Shown: positions 14,573 through 22,302 of the stretch, piece after piece
Layout: every line of letters starts with the position of its first letter
Numbering within the stretch: the first letter of the stretch is position 1
From: Dehalococcoidia bacterium
Lineage (GTDB): Bacteria > Chloroflexota > Dehalococcoidia > Dehalococcoidales > CSSed11-197
DNA length: 25,142 bases
Direction of reading: 5' to 3'
Assembly (NCBI GenBank): GCA_003552785.1
Contig: PUOQ01000096.1
Coordinates: 1 to 25,142 of the forward strand
Notes under the pieces: generated by a model
The model's input: the letters and a program-made list of their open reading frames with translations, nothing else
What the model was told of the DNA's origin: nothing
Databases searched by the model: none
Made by a program: the position numbers and the translations under genes

Positions 14573-16075
14573 TTATTCAAGATAATCTTTAAGCTTTCTT
14601 GAGCGGCTGGGGTGGCGCAATTTTCTTAGAGCCTTTGCTTCAATCTGGCGAATTCTTTCACGGGTAACGTTGAATTCTTTACCAACTTCCTCAAGAGTTC
14701 TTGAGCGCCCATCCTCAAGGCCAAATCTTAATTGCAGAACTCTGCGCTCACGGTGAGTCAGACTGGAGAGAACCTCACCAATTTGCTCCTTTAGAAGCTG
14801 GCGTGAAGCCGCGTCCGGTGGTGGTACGATATTTTGATCTTCAATGAAGTCTCCCAGATGGCTGTCTTCCTCTTCGCCAATAGGCGCTTCAAGAGATACG
14901 GGTAACTGCGAAACCTTGATAATCTCCCTGACTTTATCCGGAGGCAATTCCATTTCGGCGCCGATTTCTTTGGGTGTTGGCTCACGACCGTACTCCTGTG
15001 ACAGTTGCCGGCTCACAGATAATAGTTTGTGGATAGTTTCTACCATATGCACGGGGATGCGGATGGTGCGTGCCTGATCGGCAATTGCACGGGTGATAGC
15101 CTGGCGAATCCACCAGGTAGCATATGTGGAAAACTTGTAACCGCGGTGATAATCGAACTTTTCAACCGCCCGGATAAGCCCGATATTGCCTTCCTGCAGC
15201 AAATCAAGCAGGGGCATCCCGCGGCCGATATGTTTCTTGGCAACACTGACCACCAGCCTCAGGTTGGCTTCGGTAAGGTGTTTCTCCGCTCGCTCCGCTT
15301 CAAGTTCGATGTTTTTCAGGTACCGGGCCAGCTGTTGTTCATTTACGATGATAGAGTCAATAAATTCCTGATTTTCAGCCAGACTTTCAACCTGATCGAG
15401 GGTAGTATAATCGGGAATGGCTCTTAAGACTTCAGCCGGCAACAGCCTTATATTAAGTGAAATATTTATAAGCTGCTGTTCTATTTCTGCCGGGCTTTTT
15501 TCAGTTTTAGAAGCGATGGATTGAGTAAATTTCTGATCTATTTCATCAATCAGGTTCTCCTGTACCGCTGGTTCAGATACGGCTTGTTTAAAATATTCAG
15601 TTTCTTCCAGACCGAGCTCCTGGCGGAAAAGCTTCAGGGTGGAGCGGGCTCTGCCAAGGCCAATCAGCATATGTAAAACCTGTTGAATTGGTTTTGGAGG
15701 TGTTCCGTACGTGTCGATATAGCTTTCCCGAATTTCTCGCAGGCGTTTACCGGCTTCCATTTTCTTGGCCAGTACTTTCTCATCATCAGCACTGAGCAGG
15801 GTCACTCTGCCTATCTCATGCAGGTACATACGTACAGGATCATCTACGACCCCGTGCTCTTCAATTTGTTCCAGGGGTATTACTAGTTCAGCTTCACCGG
15901 GCTCGGTTGTTTCTTCAATTTCTTCATCCGGGCTCAGTTCATCCTCGGCCAGGCTATCATCGGAGGGCAAATCTTCATCAGAAGGCCCGTCTTCCTGTTC
16001 CTCCTCTGCTTGAGGGGCTGTAATTTCATCTCTAATCTTCGAGTTGTCTTCTTTATTATTTTTATCCAGCGTCAT
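14573..16075 (-). CDS. rpoD: Primary RNA polymerase sigma factor (sigma-70)
   Basis: Main sigma factor, directing RNA polymerase to housekeeping promoters. The 500 residues begin with a strongly acidic low-complexity stretch (about 20-75). Region 1.2 (DDPVRMYLHEIGRV, 78-91) follows, then a variable segment (about 110-250), region 2 with the core-binding and -10-melting motif (NLRLVVSVAKKH ... YATWWIRQAI, about 270-325), region 3, and region 4 with the -35-recognition helix (TRERIRQIEAKALRKLR) at the C-terminus. ATG 16075 lies 14 bases inside the end of dnaG and has GAGAAGG 6 bases upstream. The dnaG-rpoD order is the classic macromolecular-synthesis arrangement, here without rpsU. Intact -10/-35 recognition parts fit the TTGACA/TATAAT-like promoters in this window. 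Confidence 0.95.
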   Translation of the reverse strand: MTLDKNNKEDNSKIRDEITAPQAEEEQEDGPSDEDLPSDDSLAEDELSPDEEIEETTEPGEAELVIPLEQIEEHGVVDDPVRMYLHEIGRVTLLSADDEKVLAKKMEAGKRLREIRESYIDTYGTPPKPIQQVLHMLIGLGRARSTLKLFRQELGLEETEYFKQAVSEPAVQENLIDEIDQKFTQSIASKTEKSPAEIEQQLINISLNIRLLPAEVLRAIPDYTTLDQVESLAENQEFIDSIIVNEQQLARYLKNIELEAERAEKHLTEANLRLVVSVAKKHIGRGMPLLDLLQEGNIGLIRAVEKFDYHRGYKFSTYATWWIRQAITRAIADQARTIRIPVHMVETIHKLLSVSRQLSQEYGREPTPKEIGAEMELPPDKVREIIKVSQLPVSLEAPIGEEEDSHLGDFIEDQNIVPPPDAASRQLLKEQIGEVLSSLTHRERRVLQLRFGLEDGRSRTLEEVGKEFNVTRERIRQIEAKALRKLRHPSRSRKLKDYLE

Positions 16076-17849
16076 AATTAGCCTTCTCCCTTCTCATCTG
16101 GTGAATTCCACTTCTTTTTTTTGAAAATAATTCCTTAAGTTGCTGGCTGATAAGCATACTCTCCTTAAGCACCGCCTCTTTTTCGTTGTCTGTTAGCTCC
16201 GGTGAGCTTAAAACATGCTCGTGGTTTTGCAATATTGACCTCAAGTGGTTTTCTTCGAGCAGTAATATGCACTCTGCTATTTTTGACTCGAGTCCTTCAG
16301 GTGAAATTGGTCGCGTGGCCAGTTTTTCCATGTGTTCTGCGACAGCCCCGTCCAGCTTCTGTCTCATGGATTCAATATCATTGCCGGCTCGAATTAATCT
16401 GAATATCTCGGCGTTTTCGCTGTTTTTAAAATATTTACCCTCCAGCCCCCGGGCTTTTTCAATTAATTCTGGGTTTTGAATAAGCATTGCCAGGCAATAC
16501 TCCTCTCTGGGGCTTGCAAAAACTTTTTCTGTAGAGATTTTTTGGTTCTTCCCGGAAGTATAGGAGCGAACCTCCTGTCGGGTTTTAAATTCCCTGAGGC
16601 TGGATTCCAGCTTTGCTTCCGGTACATTAACCATCTTTGACAGTTTTTGCAAATAATGCGCCTGGCGCACCAGGCTATTCATTTGTGCTATTACCGGGAG
16701 CAATTTTCCAACCAGCGTTTGTTTTCCTGCAGCAGTGGTCAGGTCCACCTCACTGGAAGATTTGGAAAATGCAAAGTCACAGAGGGGGTCGGCATTTTCG
16801 ACCAATGCCTGCCACTCTCCGGGGTTATTTTGTATTACTTCGTCAGGGTCGCGCCCCGGTGGCATGATGGCTACTTTAATTTCATTTTCCAGGTGGTTTT
16901 CATATTCTATAACCCTCAGCATGGCCTTCTCCCCGGCTTCATCTGCATCCATTGCAAGGATTATGTTTGTGGTTGCTTTTTTGATCATATCAATTTGTTT
17001 GTTGCTGATAGAAGTGCCCATTACGGCCACAGTATTGTAAAAACCGAATTGACGGGCAATTATCGCATCCATGTAGCCTTCAACCATTATCACCTGGTCT
17101 TTTTTTCTGATTTCTTCCCGGGCAAGGTCAAAACCATATATAATGTTGCTTTTGTTGAAAATGGGCGTTTCAGGCGAGTTTAAATATTTGGGTTGATTCC
17201 CGTCCATTTCTCGCCCGCCAAATCCTGCAGGGCGGCCCCGGTAGTCATGTATAGGAAACATGAGCCGGTTACGGAAACGGTCAATCAGCCCGCTCTCGGT
17301 TTCAATAATAAGCCCCGCCTCCAGCAGTTCCTTATCGGTAAAGCCTCTTTCGGTAAGGTAGTTTTTTAAGTTTTGCTTTCCGGGCAGGCTGTAACCGATT
17401 TTGAAATCTGTAAGCGAGGTGGCGTTAAGGCCTCGAGACTTTACATAATTACGAGCTTTTTCTGCTTCTCTTGCACTTTTTAAAACCTCGTAGTAATAGT
17501 CCCTGGCCAGTCTGCTGGCTTCATGCAGACGTTCGTGCTTTTGCCTCAGTTCTTTTTCGCGACTGCGCTCAGGCAAGTTAACCCCGGCTTTTGATGCAAG
17601 GGTTCTCAGTGCTTCGTTAAAACCCAACCCTTCCTTTTTCATAACCAGTGAAAAGATGTCGCCACCGGTCGAGCAAGCACCGAAACAATGCCATCTTTGC
17701 TTATCTGGAAAAACAAAAAATGAACCATGTTTTTCCTGGTGAAAAGGGCAGATGCCTTTAAAGTTTTTACCTGATTTGACGAGGCGCGTATACTGACCGG
17801 CAACCTCAACGATGTCCAGCCGCTGTTTGATTTCCTCTATTGCTTCCAT
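16062..17849 (-). CDS. dnaG: DNA primase
   Basis: Makes the RNA primers for lagging-strand synthesis together with DnaB. At 595 residues it has the three expected parts. The N-terminal zinc domain carries CPFH (C34, H37) and HCFGAC (C55, C59), so the second pair is C-x3-C, not the commoner C-x2-C. The TOPRIM catalytic core includes RFRNRLMFP (192-200), the glutamate in MVEGYMD (E258) and the D-x-D in MDADEAG (D302, D304). A C-terminal helicase-interacting region follows. ATG 17849 gives the standard start MEAIEEIKQRLDIVEV. No Shine-Dalgarno precedes it and a TATAAT lies 11 bases away. Its 3' end overlaps rpoD by 14 bases. Confidence 0.95.
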   Translation of the reverse strand: MEAIEEIKQRLDIVEVAGQYTRLVKSGKNFKGICPFHQEKHGSFFVFPDKQRWHCFGACSTGGDIFSLVMKKEGLGFNEALRTLASKAGVNLPERSREKELRQKHERLHEASRLARDYYYEVLKSAREAEKARNYVKSRGLNATSLTDFKIGYSLPGKQNLKNYLTERGFTDKELLEAGLIIETESGLIDRFRNRLMFPIHDYRGRPAGFGGREMDGNQPKYLNSPETPIFNKSNIIYGFDLAREEIRKKDQVIMVEGYMDAIIARQFGFYNTVAVMGTSISNKQIDMIKKATTNIILAMDADEAGEKAMLRVIEYENHLENEIKVAIMPPGRDPDEVIQNNPGEWQALVENADPLCDFAFSKSSSEVDLTTAAGKQTLVGKLLPVIAQMNSLVRQAHYLQKLSKMVNVPEAKLESSLREFKTRQEVRSYTSGKNQKISTEKVFASPREEYCLAMLIQNPELIEKARGLEGKYFKNSENAEIFRLIRAGNDIESMRQKLDGAVAEHMEKLATRPISPEGLESKIAECILLLEENHLRSILQNHEHVLSSPELTDNEKEAVLKESMLISQQLKELFSKKRSGIHQMRREKANYDAG

Positions 17850-17860
17850 GCTATATAATC

Positions 17861-17892
17861 ATTATACTATATTAATAAGGTTTACATAAACC
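17861..17892 (-). promoter_or_regulatory. Predicted dnaG-rpoD promoter with adjoining palindrome
   Basis: Perfect TATAAT (minus strand 17866-17861) ends 11 bases before the dnaG ATG. The best -35 is a weak TTTATG at 18 bases, lying inside the palindrome GGTTTACATAAACC (17879-17892). The palindrome could be an operator or a small hairpin at the end of the dgt transcript. The short distance to ATG implies a leader of about 5 bases. Confidence 0.45.
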
Positions 17893-17898
17893 GGGTTT

Positions 17899-18939
17899 CT
17901 ACAGAAATATTTTCTCGTATAGCCCGGCGGCATACTGGTCGGTCATTCCGGCAATATAATCCACAACCGCTCTTTCTACCTGTCCATTTTCCAGTTGATA
18001 ATCATCAGGCAGTTCCTCCGGATGTTTGCAAAAGTAATTATAAAGTCCAACTATGAACTGCCTGGCGTTTTCGGCTTCGTTCAGGTTGTGCTGGAATATA
18101 TAACCCCGGTCAAATAGAAATTCCCTGAGTTGCTCCGCAGCGCCTTTCATCGAAGGGCTCATGCCTATCGAGCCGCTGGTCGAAGTTGTTTCTCCGGATA
18201 CCGGCCAGGAGTATGCGATAATATCTGTTACCATACTACTTACCCGTTTGCTGTGGTTGTCACCCAGAACCTGCCTGGCGGATTCGGGCAGGCTTTCGAT
18301 AGTGATTATACCGGCACGAATCGCATCGTCTATATCATGATTTATGTAGGCTACCAGGTCTGAAATTTTGACCACATCAGCTTCAAAGCTGCCGGTTTGC
18401 CCCCATTCTCTGCCCAGAATTTCCTCCATTGACTTGGAGTGATTTATAATGCCATCTCTTACTTCCCAGGTAAGGTTTAAACCCCTGCCTCCCCTCTCCA
18501 GCCTGTCAACCACCCGTAAACTATGCGTATTGTGCCTGAAGCCCTCATGGTAAAGTTGGTTGAGTGTACTCTCGCCCATGTGACCAAAAGGTGTATGGCC
18601 CAGATCGTGCCCCAGGCTTATAGCTTCGGCCAGATCTTCATTGAGGCCCAGGGCCCTGGTTATGGTGCGTGCTATTTGTGTTACTTCAAGTGTGTGCGTA
18701 AGCCGGGTAACGAAATGGTCACCGGTTGGAGCGATGAACACCTGGGTCTTGTGCTTTAACCGACGAAACGCTTTACAGTGAATAATCCGGTCTCTATCAC
18801 GCTGGAATTCAGTTCTTATGCTGCAGGGCTTCTCGTAATGAATGCGGCCCCGGCTTGAACAGCTGTTCACAGCATAAGGTGAAAGAAACGCCTCCTCTCT
18901 TTCTTCAGTGCGTTTACGTATATCCGGCTTGATGGCCAT
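17899..18939 (-). CDS. dgt: Deoxyguanosinetriphosphate triphosphohydrolase-like protein
   Basis: HD-superfamily dNTPase, predicted to cut dGTP or other dNTPs to the deoxynucleoside and triphosphate and so shape dNTP pools. The 346 residues follow the short dGTPase-like subfamily: RDRDRIIHCKAFRRLKHKTQVF (47-68), H82 in RLTHTLEV, and the metal site HDLGHTPFGH with H111 and D112. A later helix DLVAYINHDIDDAIRAG supplies a further His-Asp pair. The start codon overlaps the ppsA stop as TAATG, so translation is probably coupled. It lies upstream of dnaG, a fitting neighbour for a nucleotide-pool enzyme. Exact dNTP preference is unknown. Confidence 0.9.
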   Translation of the reverse strand: MAIKPDIRKRTEEREEAFLSPYAVNSCSSRGRIHYEKPCSIRTEFQRDRDRIIHCKAFRRLKHKTQVFIAPTGDHFVTRLTHTLEVTQIARTITRALGLNEDLAEAISLGHDLGHTPFGHMGESTLNQLYHEGFRHNTHSLRVVDRLERGGRGLNLTWEVRDGIINHSKSMEEILGREWGQTGSFEADVVKISDLVAYINHDIDDAIRAGIITIESLPESARQVLGDNHSKRVSSMVTDIIAYSWPVSGETTSTSGSIGMSPSMKGAAEQLREFLFDRGYIFQHNLNEAENARQFIVGLYNYFCKHPEELPDDYQLENGQVERAVVDYIAGMTDQYAAGLYEKIFL

Positions 18940-21185
18940 TACTCATTCAATTTTGCTTCAGCCCTGGCTATTATCTCCCTGGTTGTGCCAATCATATCCG
19001 GGCTTACCGATACCGATGTAATTCCCCACCTCACCAGTTTTTCAGTGAGTTCCGGATAGACTGAAGGTGCCTGGCCGCAGATGGAAGAGGTGACCCCCAT
19101 TTTTGAAGCAACAGTGATAGCGCGTTCCAGGGCCATGAGCACGGCCTCGTTGCGCTCATCGAAGGTTTTGGCGAGCTTGCTTGAATCCCTGTCGATGCCC
19201 AGAATAAGTTGCGTCAGGTCGTTGCTTCCGATAGAGATTCCGTCAACACCTGCCTCGAGGAATTTTTCTATCAGGAATATGTTGGAGGGAACTTCGACCA
19301 TCATCCACAATTTGAAATCTTTGGAACGTTTCAAGCCTTCTGACTCAAGCAGTTCTCTGGTAGCTGTAAATTCTTCTACCGTTCTTACAAACGGAATCAT
19401 TACCCACAGGTTTGGAAAGTCCTGCCTGACCCGTTTGATGGCCTCTATTTCGAGCCTGAAGGATTCAATGTCGGTTATATAACGCGAAGCGCCCCGGTAG
19501 CCGAGCATCGGGTTTTCTTCGACTGTTTCAAATTCCCGGCCGCCGAAAAGGTCGCGGTATTCGTTGGTTTTAAAATCGGTAGTGCGGTACACCACAGGTC
19601 GGGGGTGGAATGCCTTGGCAAAAGCGTGAATATTTTTGTAAAGCTTTTGTATAAATTTTTCACTGCGTTTGTGTTTAATCATATACTTGGGATGCTCGCC
19701 AATCTGGGCAATCATAAATTCAGCGCGGAGCAACCCAACACCGTCGACATTTCTGGCGGCTACCATTTCAGCCAGTTCCGGTTGAGCAAGGTTTACATAA
19801 ACTTTAGTCTTTGTTTCAATGGATTCCCGTAATATGTTGGCGGCAAAAGTTGAAGCTGAGTCTCTGGTGATTTTGCCTTCATAAATCTTTCCATGGCTTC
19901 CATCAACCGTAATAATCTGGTCGTTGGCAAGCTTTGCAGTTGCCTGGCTGGCGCCTACAACACAGGGTATACCCAGCTCGCGGCTGACTATGGCGGCATG
20001 GGCTGTACGTCCGCCACGGTCTGTTACTATGGCAGAAGCCCTTTTCATGGCCGGAACAAAATCGGGAGTAGTCATATCGGCTACTAAAATATCACCGGAT
20101 GCAACCTGGTCGATCTGGGTGGGGTCGAAGATGATTTTAACTGGACCTGAAGCCAGGCCGGGGCTGGCAGGATCGCCGGTCAAGAGTATAGGCGCATCAA
20201 TTTCCGCTTCTTCCTGCATACCCTCCTTAAGTGCGGTTACCGGACGGGACTGTACAATGTAGAAAGTATGGTTTTCCCTGGCCCATTCTATATCCTGGGG
20301 CTGCTGGTAATGCTCTTCTATCTTTTTGCCCATTTCAGCCAGTTGTATTATTTCCTGGTCGGTAAGCTTTTGCTGTTTTTGGATCCTTGAAGGTAGCTGC
20401 AGCCAGATGTTTGGTTCCTTTTCACCGGAGGCGGGGTTTCGTGTTAATTGTTGCTCCTGGCGGCTGATCTTTTTGTTGCTTATCTTTATTTTATCCTTGT
20501 CGACTATATAAAGGTCCGGCGTTACTTCACCGGATACAAGGCCTTCGCCCAGCCCGTATATGGCTTCAATTACAATTTTTTGGGTGTCACTGGTAACCGG
20601 TTCAACGGTAAACATGACACCCGAGGTCTGGGAATTGACCATTCTTTGCACCGGTACTGCGATGCCGACTTTCAGATGTTCATAGCCCTGTTGCTCGCGG
20701 TAGTAGATGGCACGGGATTCAAAAAGTGAGGCCCAGCAGTTCTGGACCGCCTGGGCGACGTTTTCTTCACCTTCGATGTTTAAAAATGTACTTTGCTGGC
20801 CGGCAAAAGAAGCTTCAGGAAGGTCTTCAGCAGTGGCAGAAGACCGCACAGCTACCAGCCCGCGCCCCATTTTTACGTAGGACTTTTTAATTTCAGTTGA
20901 AATTTCTGCGGGTAATTTAGCATTAATTATGAGCTGCTTGATATTTTTACTGACCTCTTGCAGCTGCCGGGAATTATTGGCATCCAGTGGAGCAAGAAGG
21001 CTCTGAATTTTACTGGACAGACTCGATTGTTCCAGGAAATCATAATAGGCCTGAGAGGTAACGATAAAACCGGGCGGCACCGGGATTTTTGCCTGGGTCA
21101 TTTCACCGAGATTGGCACCCTTACCGCCCACCAGGGCGATATCTTCCTTGCTTACGCTCTCAAACCAGACGACGGCCTTTTCCAT
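18939..21185 (-). CDS. ppsA: Phosphoenolpyruvate synthase
   Basis: Makes PEP from pyruvate and ATP, releasing AMP and phosphate, for gluconeogenesis. I start it at ATG 21185 (748 residues) because GGAG lies 9 bases upstream. The frame is open 6 codons further, to a TTG that overlaps that site. The N-terminal ATP-grasp domain begins with VGGKGANLGEM and includes VRSSATAEDLPEASFAGQQ. The swivelling phosphohistidine domain has TAHAAIVSRELGIPCVVG with H396. The C-terminal PEP/pyruvate barrel includes GSNDLTQLILGIDRDS and the catalytic cysteine in SSICGQAPS. The length and final motifs favour PpsA over pyruvate phosphate dikinase. It is the first gene of a four-gene run with dgt, dnaG and rpoD. 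Confidence 0.94.
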   Translation of the reverse strand: MEKAVVWFESVSKEDIALVGGKGANLGEMTQAKIPVPPGFIVTSQAYYDFLEQSSLSSKIQSLLAPLDANNSRQLQEVSKNIKQLIINAKLPAEISTEIKKSYVKMGRGLVAVRSSATAEDLPEASFAGQQSTFLNIEGEENVAQAVQNCWASLFESRAIYYREQQGYEHLKVGIAVPVQRMVNSQTSGVMFTVEPVTSDTQKIVIEAIYGLGEGLVSGEVTPDLYIVDKDKIKISNKKISRQEQQLTRNPASGEKEPNIWLQLPSRIQKQQKLTDQEIIQLAEMGKKIEEHYQQPQDIEWARENHTFYIVQSRPVTALKEGMQEEAEIDAPILLTGDPASPGLASGPVKIIFDPTQIDQVASGDILVADMTTPDFVPAMKRASAIVTDRGGRTAHAAIVSRELGIPCVVGASQATAKLANDQIITVDGSHGKIYEGKITRDSASTFAANILRESIETKTKVYVNLAQPELAEMVAARNVDGVGLLRAEFMIAQIGEHPKYMIKHKRSEKFIQKLYKNIHAFAKAFHPRPVVYRTTDFKTNEYRDLFGGREFETVEENPMLGYRGASRYITDIESFRLEIEAIKRVRQDFPNLWVMIPFVRTVEEFTATRELLESEGLKRSKDFKLWMMVEVPSNIFLIEKFLEAGVDGISIGSNDLTQLILGIDRDSSKLAKTFDERNEAVLMALERAITVASKMGVTSSICGQAPSVYPELTEKLVRWGITSVSVSPDMIGTTREIIARAEAKLNE

Positions 21186-21221
21186 TAAACACTTCTCCTT
21201 CAAGGTGAGTAAAGTTCTAAT

Positions 21222-21250
21222 ATTATAACAATAGTCGGCAACCGGTTAAA
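21222..21250 (-). promoter_or_regulatory. Predicted ppsA promoter
   Basis: On the minus strand TTTAAC (21250-21245) and a perfect TATAAT (21227-21222) are separated by 17 bases, about 37 bases above the ppsA start. The -35 overlaps the 8-base palindrome AACCGGTT (21240-21247). Confidence 0.5.
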
Positions 21251-21255
21251 GTTAT

Positions 21256-21269
21256 ATAGTATATACTAT
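21256..21269. repeat. 14-base perfect palindrome in the ppsA/nuclease divergent gap
   Basis: ATAGTATATACTAT is its own reverse complement. It lies just above the ppsA -35 box and about 37 bases above the -35 box of the opposite gene, a plausible place for a dimeric regulator. It is AT-rich, so chance is possible. Confidence 0.4.
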
Positions 21270-21288
21270 CCAGCAATTTTTTACAGGC

Positions 21289-21334
21289 GTGTCATTTTAA
21301 TTAATTTGACACCACTTTGAAGCCAGAGTAGAAT
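21289..21334 (+). promoter_or_regulatory. Strong predicted promoter of the bifunctional nuclease gene with overlapping inverted repeat
   Basis: Perfect TTGACA (21306-21311) and TAGAAT (21329-21334) with a 17-base spacer, the best promoter match in the window. The inverted repeat GTGTCA/TGACAC (21289-21294 and 21307-21312, 12 bases between arms) overlaps the -35 and could be an operator. Confidence 0.65.
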
Positions 21335-21375
21335 TTCTTGGCAGTGGTTTTTAAGATAGCGAGGAGGCCTTGTAA

Positions 21376-21948
21376 ATGATCGAAGTTACCATTGATAGCG
21401 TGCGCATTGGATTGATGAATCGCAAGCCAGAATACCAGTATGTGGTACTTCTAAGGGAGCGGATGAGCAAGCGTTATCTTCCTATATTTATAGGTCAGGC
21501 TGAAGCCAGGGCGATACTGATAAAGTTAAAGAACGAAGTTGTACCCCGCCCCATGACTCATGACCTGCTTCAATCTCTTGTAGATGTATTGGGAGCTTCG
21601 GTGGATTCCATAATTGTAAGTTCTCTTGAGAACGATATATTCTTTGCAAAGATTGTTTTAAACGTTAATGGCCGCCAGCAGGAAATTGATTCACGGCCAA
21701 GTGATGCGCTGGCTCTGGCGATAAGGGCGGATGCCCCTATCTTTGTGGATGAAGCAGTTCTGGATAAAGCCGGAATTTCCCTGGACCGGGACAAGGATAC
21801 CGACGACTTTATTCTTGACACTCCTGAAGGGCTTGAAGCTGAAGGCAAGGGCGGTAAAATCAGCGACGAAGAAATGAGGCGGCTCGGGGCTTTTCGCGAT
21901 TTTATCGATACCCTTGACCTCGATGACTTCGATAAGGATAAATCGTAA
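21376..21948 (+). CDS. Bifunctional nuclease family protein (DUF151)
   Basis: A 190-residue member of the BFN/DUF151 family, which includes plant and bacterial proteins reported with RNase and DNase activity; the physiological role in bacteria is unsettled. The conserved core runs from about 1 to 135: YVVLLRERMSKRYLPIFIG (22-40) with the following EA, then PMTHDLLQSLVDVLGASV, and the hallmark SRPSDALALAIRADAPIFV near 106-124. The C-terminus is a charged tail (SDEEMRRLGAFRDFI, then Asp/Lys-rich). It is shorter than a full UVR motif. ATG 21376 follows GAGGAGG. It is probably monocistronic, with a 354-base gap before atpB. Confidence 0.85.
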   Translation: MIEVTIDSVRIGLMNRKPEYQYVVLLRERMSKRYLPIFIGQAEARAILIKLKNEVVPRPMTHDLLQSLVDVLGASVDSIIVSSLENDIFFAKIVLNVNGRQQEIDSRPSDALALAIRADAPIFVDEAVLDKAGISLDRDKDTDDFILDTPEGLEAEGKGGKISDEEMRRLGAFRDFIDTLDLDDFDKDKS

Positions 21949-21996
21949 TTTGTCGTTGCCTGCCACATATTAAAAGCTCCGGCTATTGACGGGTTA

Positions 21997-22126
21997 TTTG
22001 GAAGTAAAGAGGCCAGTTGACTTGCTTTAAAGGCTTTTGTTATGCTATCCTCTTGAAAATAATTGAAGAGTTGAAGGGTGCGGGAGGTTGAGGTCAAACA
22101 GGTATTAAACAGGTTTGGAAGTAAAG
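21997..22126 (+). repeat. Direct repeat of 13 bases flanking a promoter
   Basis: TTTGGAAGTAAAG occurs at 21997-22009 and exactly again at 22114-22126, 117 bases apart. The first copy ends 7 bases before the -35 box at 22017; the second lies in the predicted transcript. Two AAACAGG units (22096-22102, 22107-22113) directly precede the second copy. Confidence 0.6.
22017..22046 (+). promoter_or_regulatory. Predicted promoter in the atp upstream gap
   Basis: TTGACT (22017-22022) and TATGCT (22041-22046) with an 18-base spacer. Transcription would start near 22053, some 250 bases before atpB, and run into the terminator at 22149-22201. Confidence 0.5.
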
Positions 22127-22201
22127 TTGTTTATAAAATTGATGCAAGAAAAGCTTGGTGGTTTATCATCTATAGCATAAATAATCCGCCAGGCTTTTTT
22201 T
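22053..22201 (+). ncRNA. Candidate small RNA or attenuated leader of the atp operon
   Basis: Defined only by a promoter on its left and an intrinsic terminator on its right; the length would be about 150 nt. I recognise no known riboswitch, 6S, SRP or tmRNA signature. The 354-base gap 21949-22302 otherwise holds the 13-base direct repeats and the atpB ribosome-binding site. A 45-codon open frame from GTG 22078 to 22215 runs through the terminator and is probably not a gene. Confidence 0.35.
22149..22201 (+). terminator. Intrinsic terminator upstream of atpB
   Basis: The arm AAGCTTGGTGG (22151-22161) pairs with CCGCCAGGCTT (22186-22196) over 11 positions with two G-T wobbles. An inner TTTAT/ATAAA pairing closes the loop, and a run of seven T (22195-22201) follows. 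It is the clearest intrinsic terminator in the window and faces the atp operon. Confidence 0.75.
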
Positions 22202-22302
22202 ATGGAAATATATAATTAATGTCATGGTTTTTAAGTAGTTTTGCAGGGATAAAGTGTGTAATCGTTCTTGTAAAAATAAATCAGGTAAGAGGGGGATAGC
22301 TA

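Noticed and set aside
16647..17183. 178-codon frame opposite dnaG
   Set aside because: It covers the TOPRIM region of an intact dnaG and encodes no recognisable protein.
21570..22097. 175-codon Ser/Arg-rich frame opposite the nuclease gene
   Set aside because: The low-complexity composition mirrors the Asp/Glu-rich sense strand; the intact DUF151 gene explains the region.
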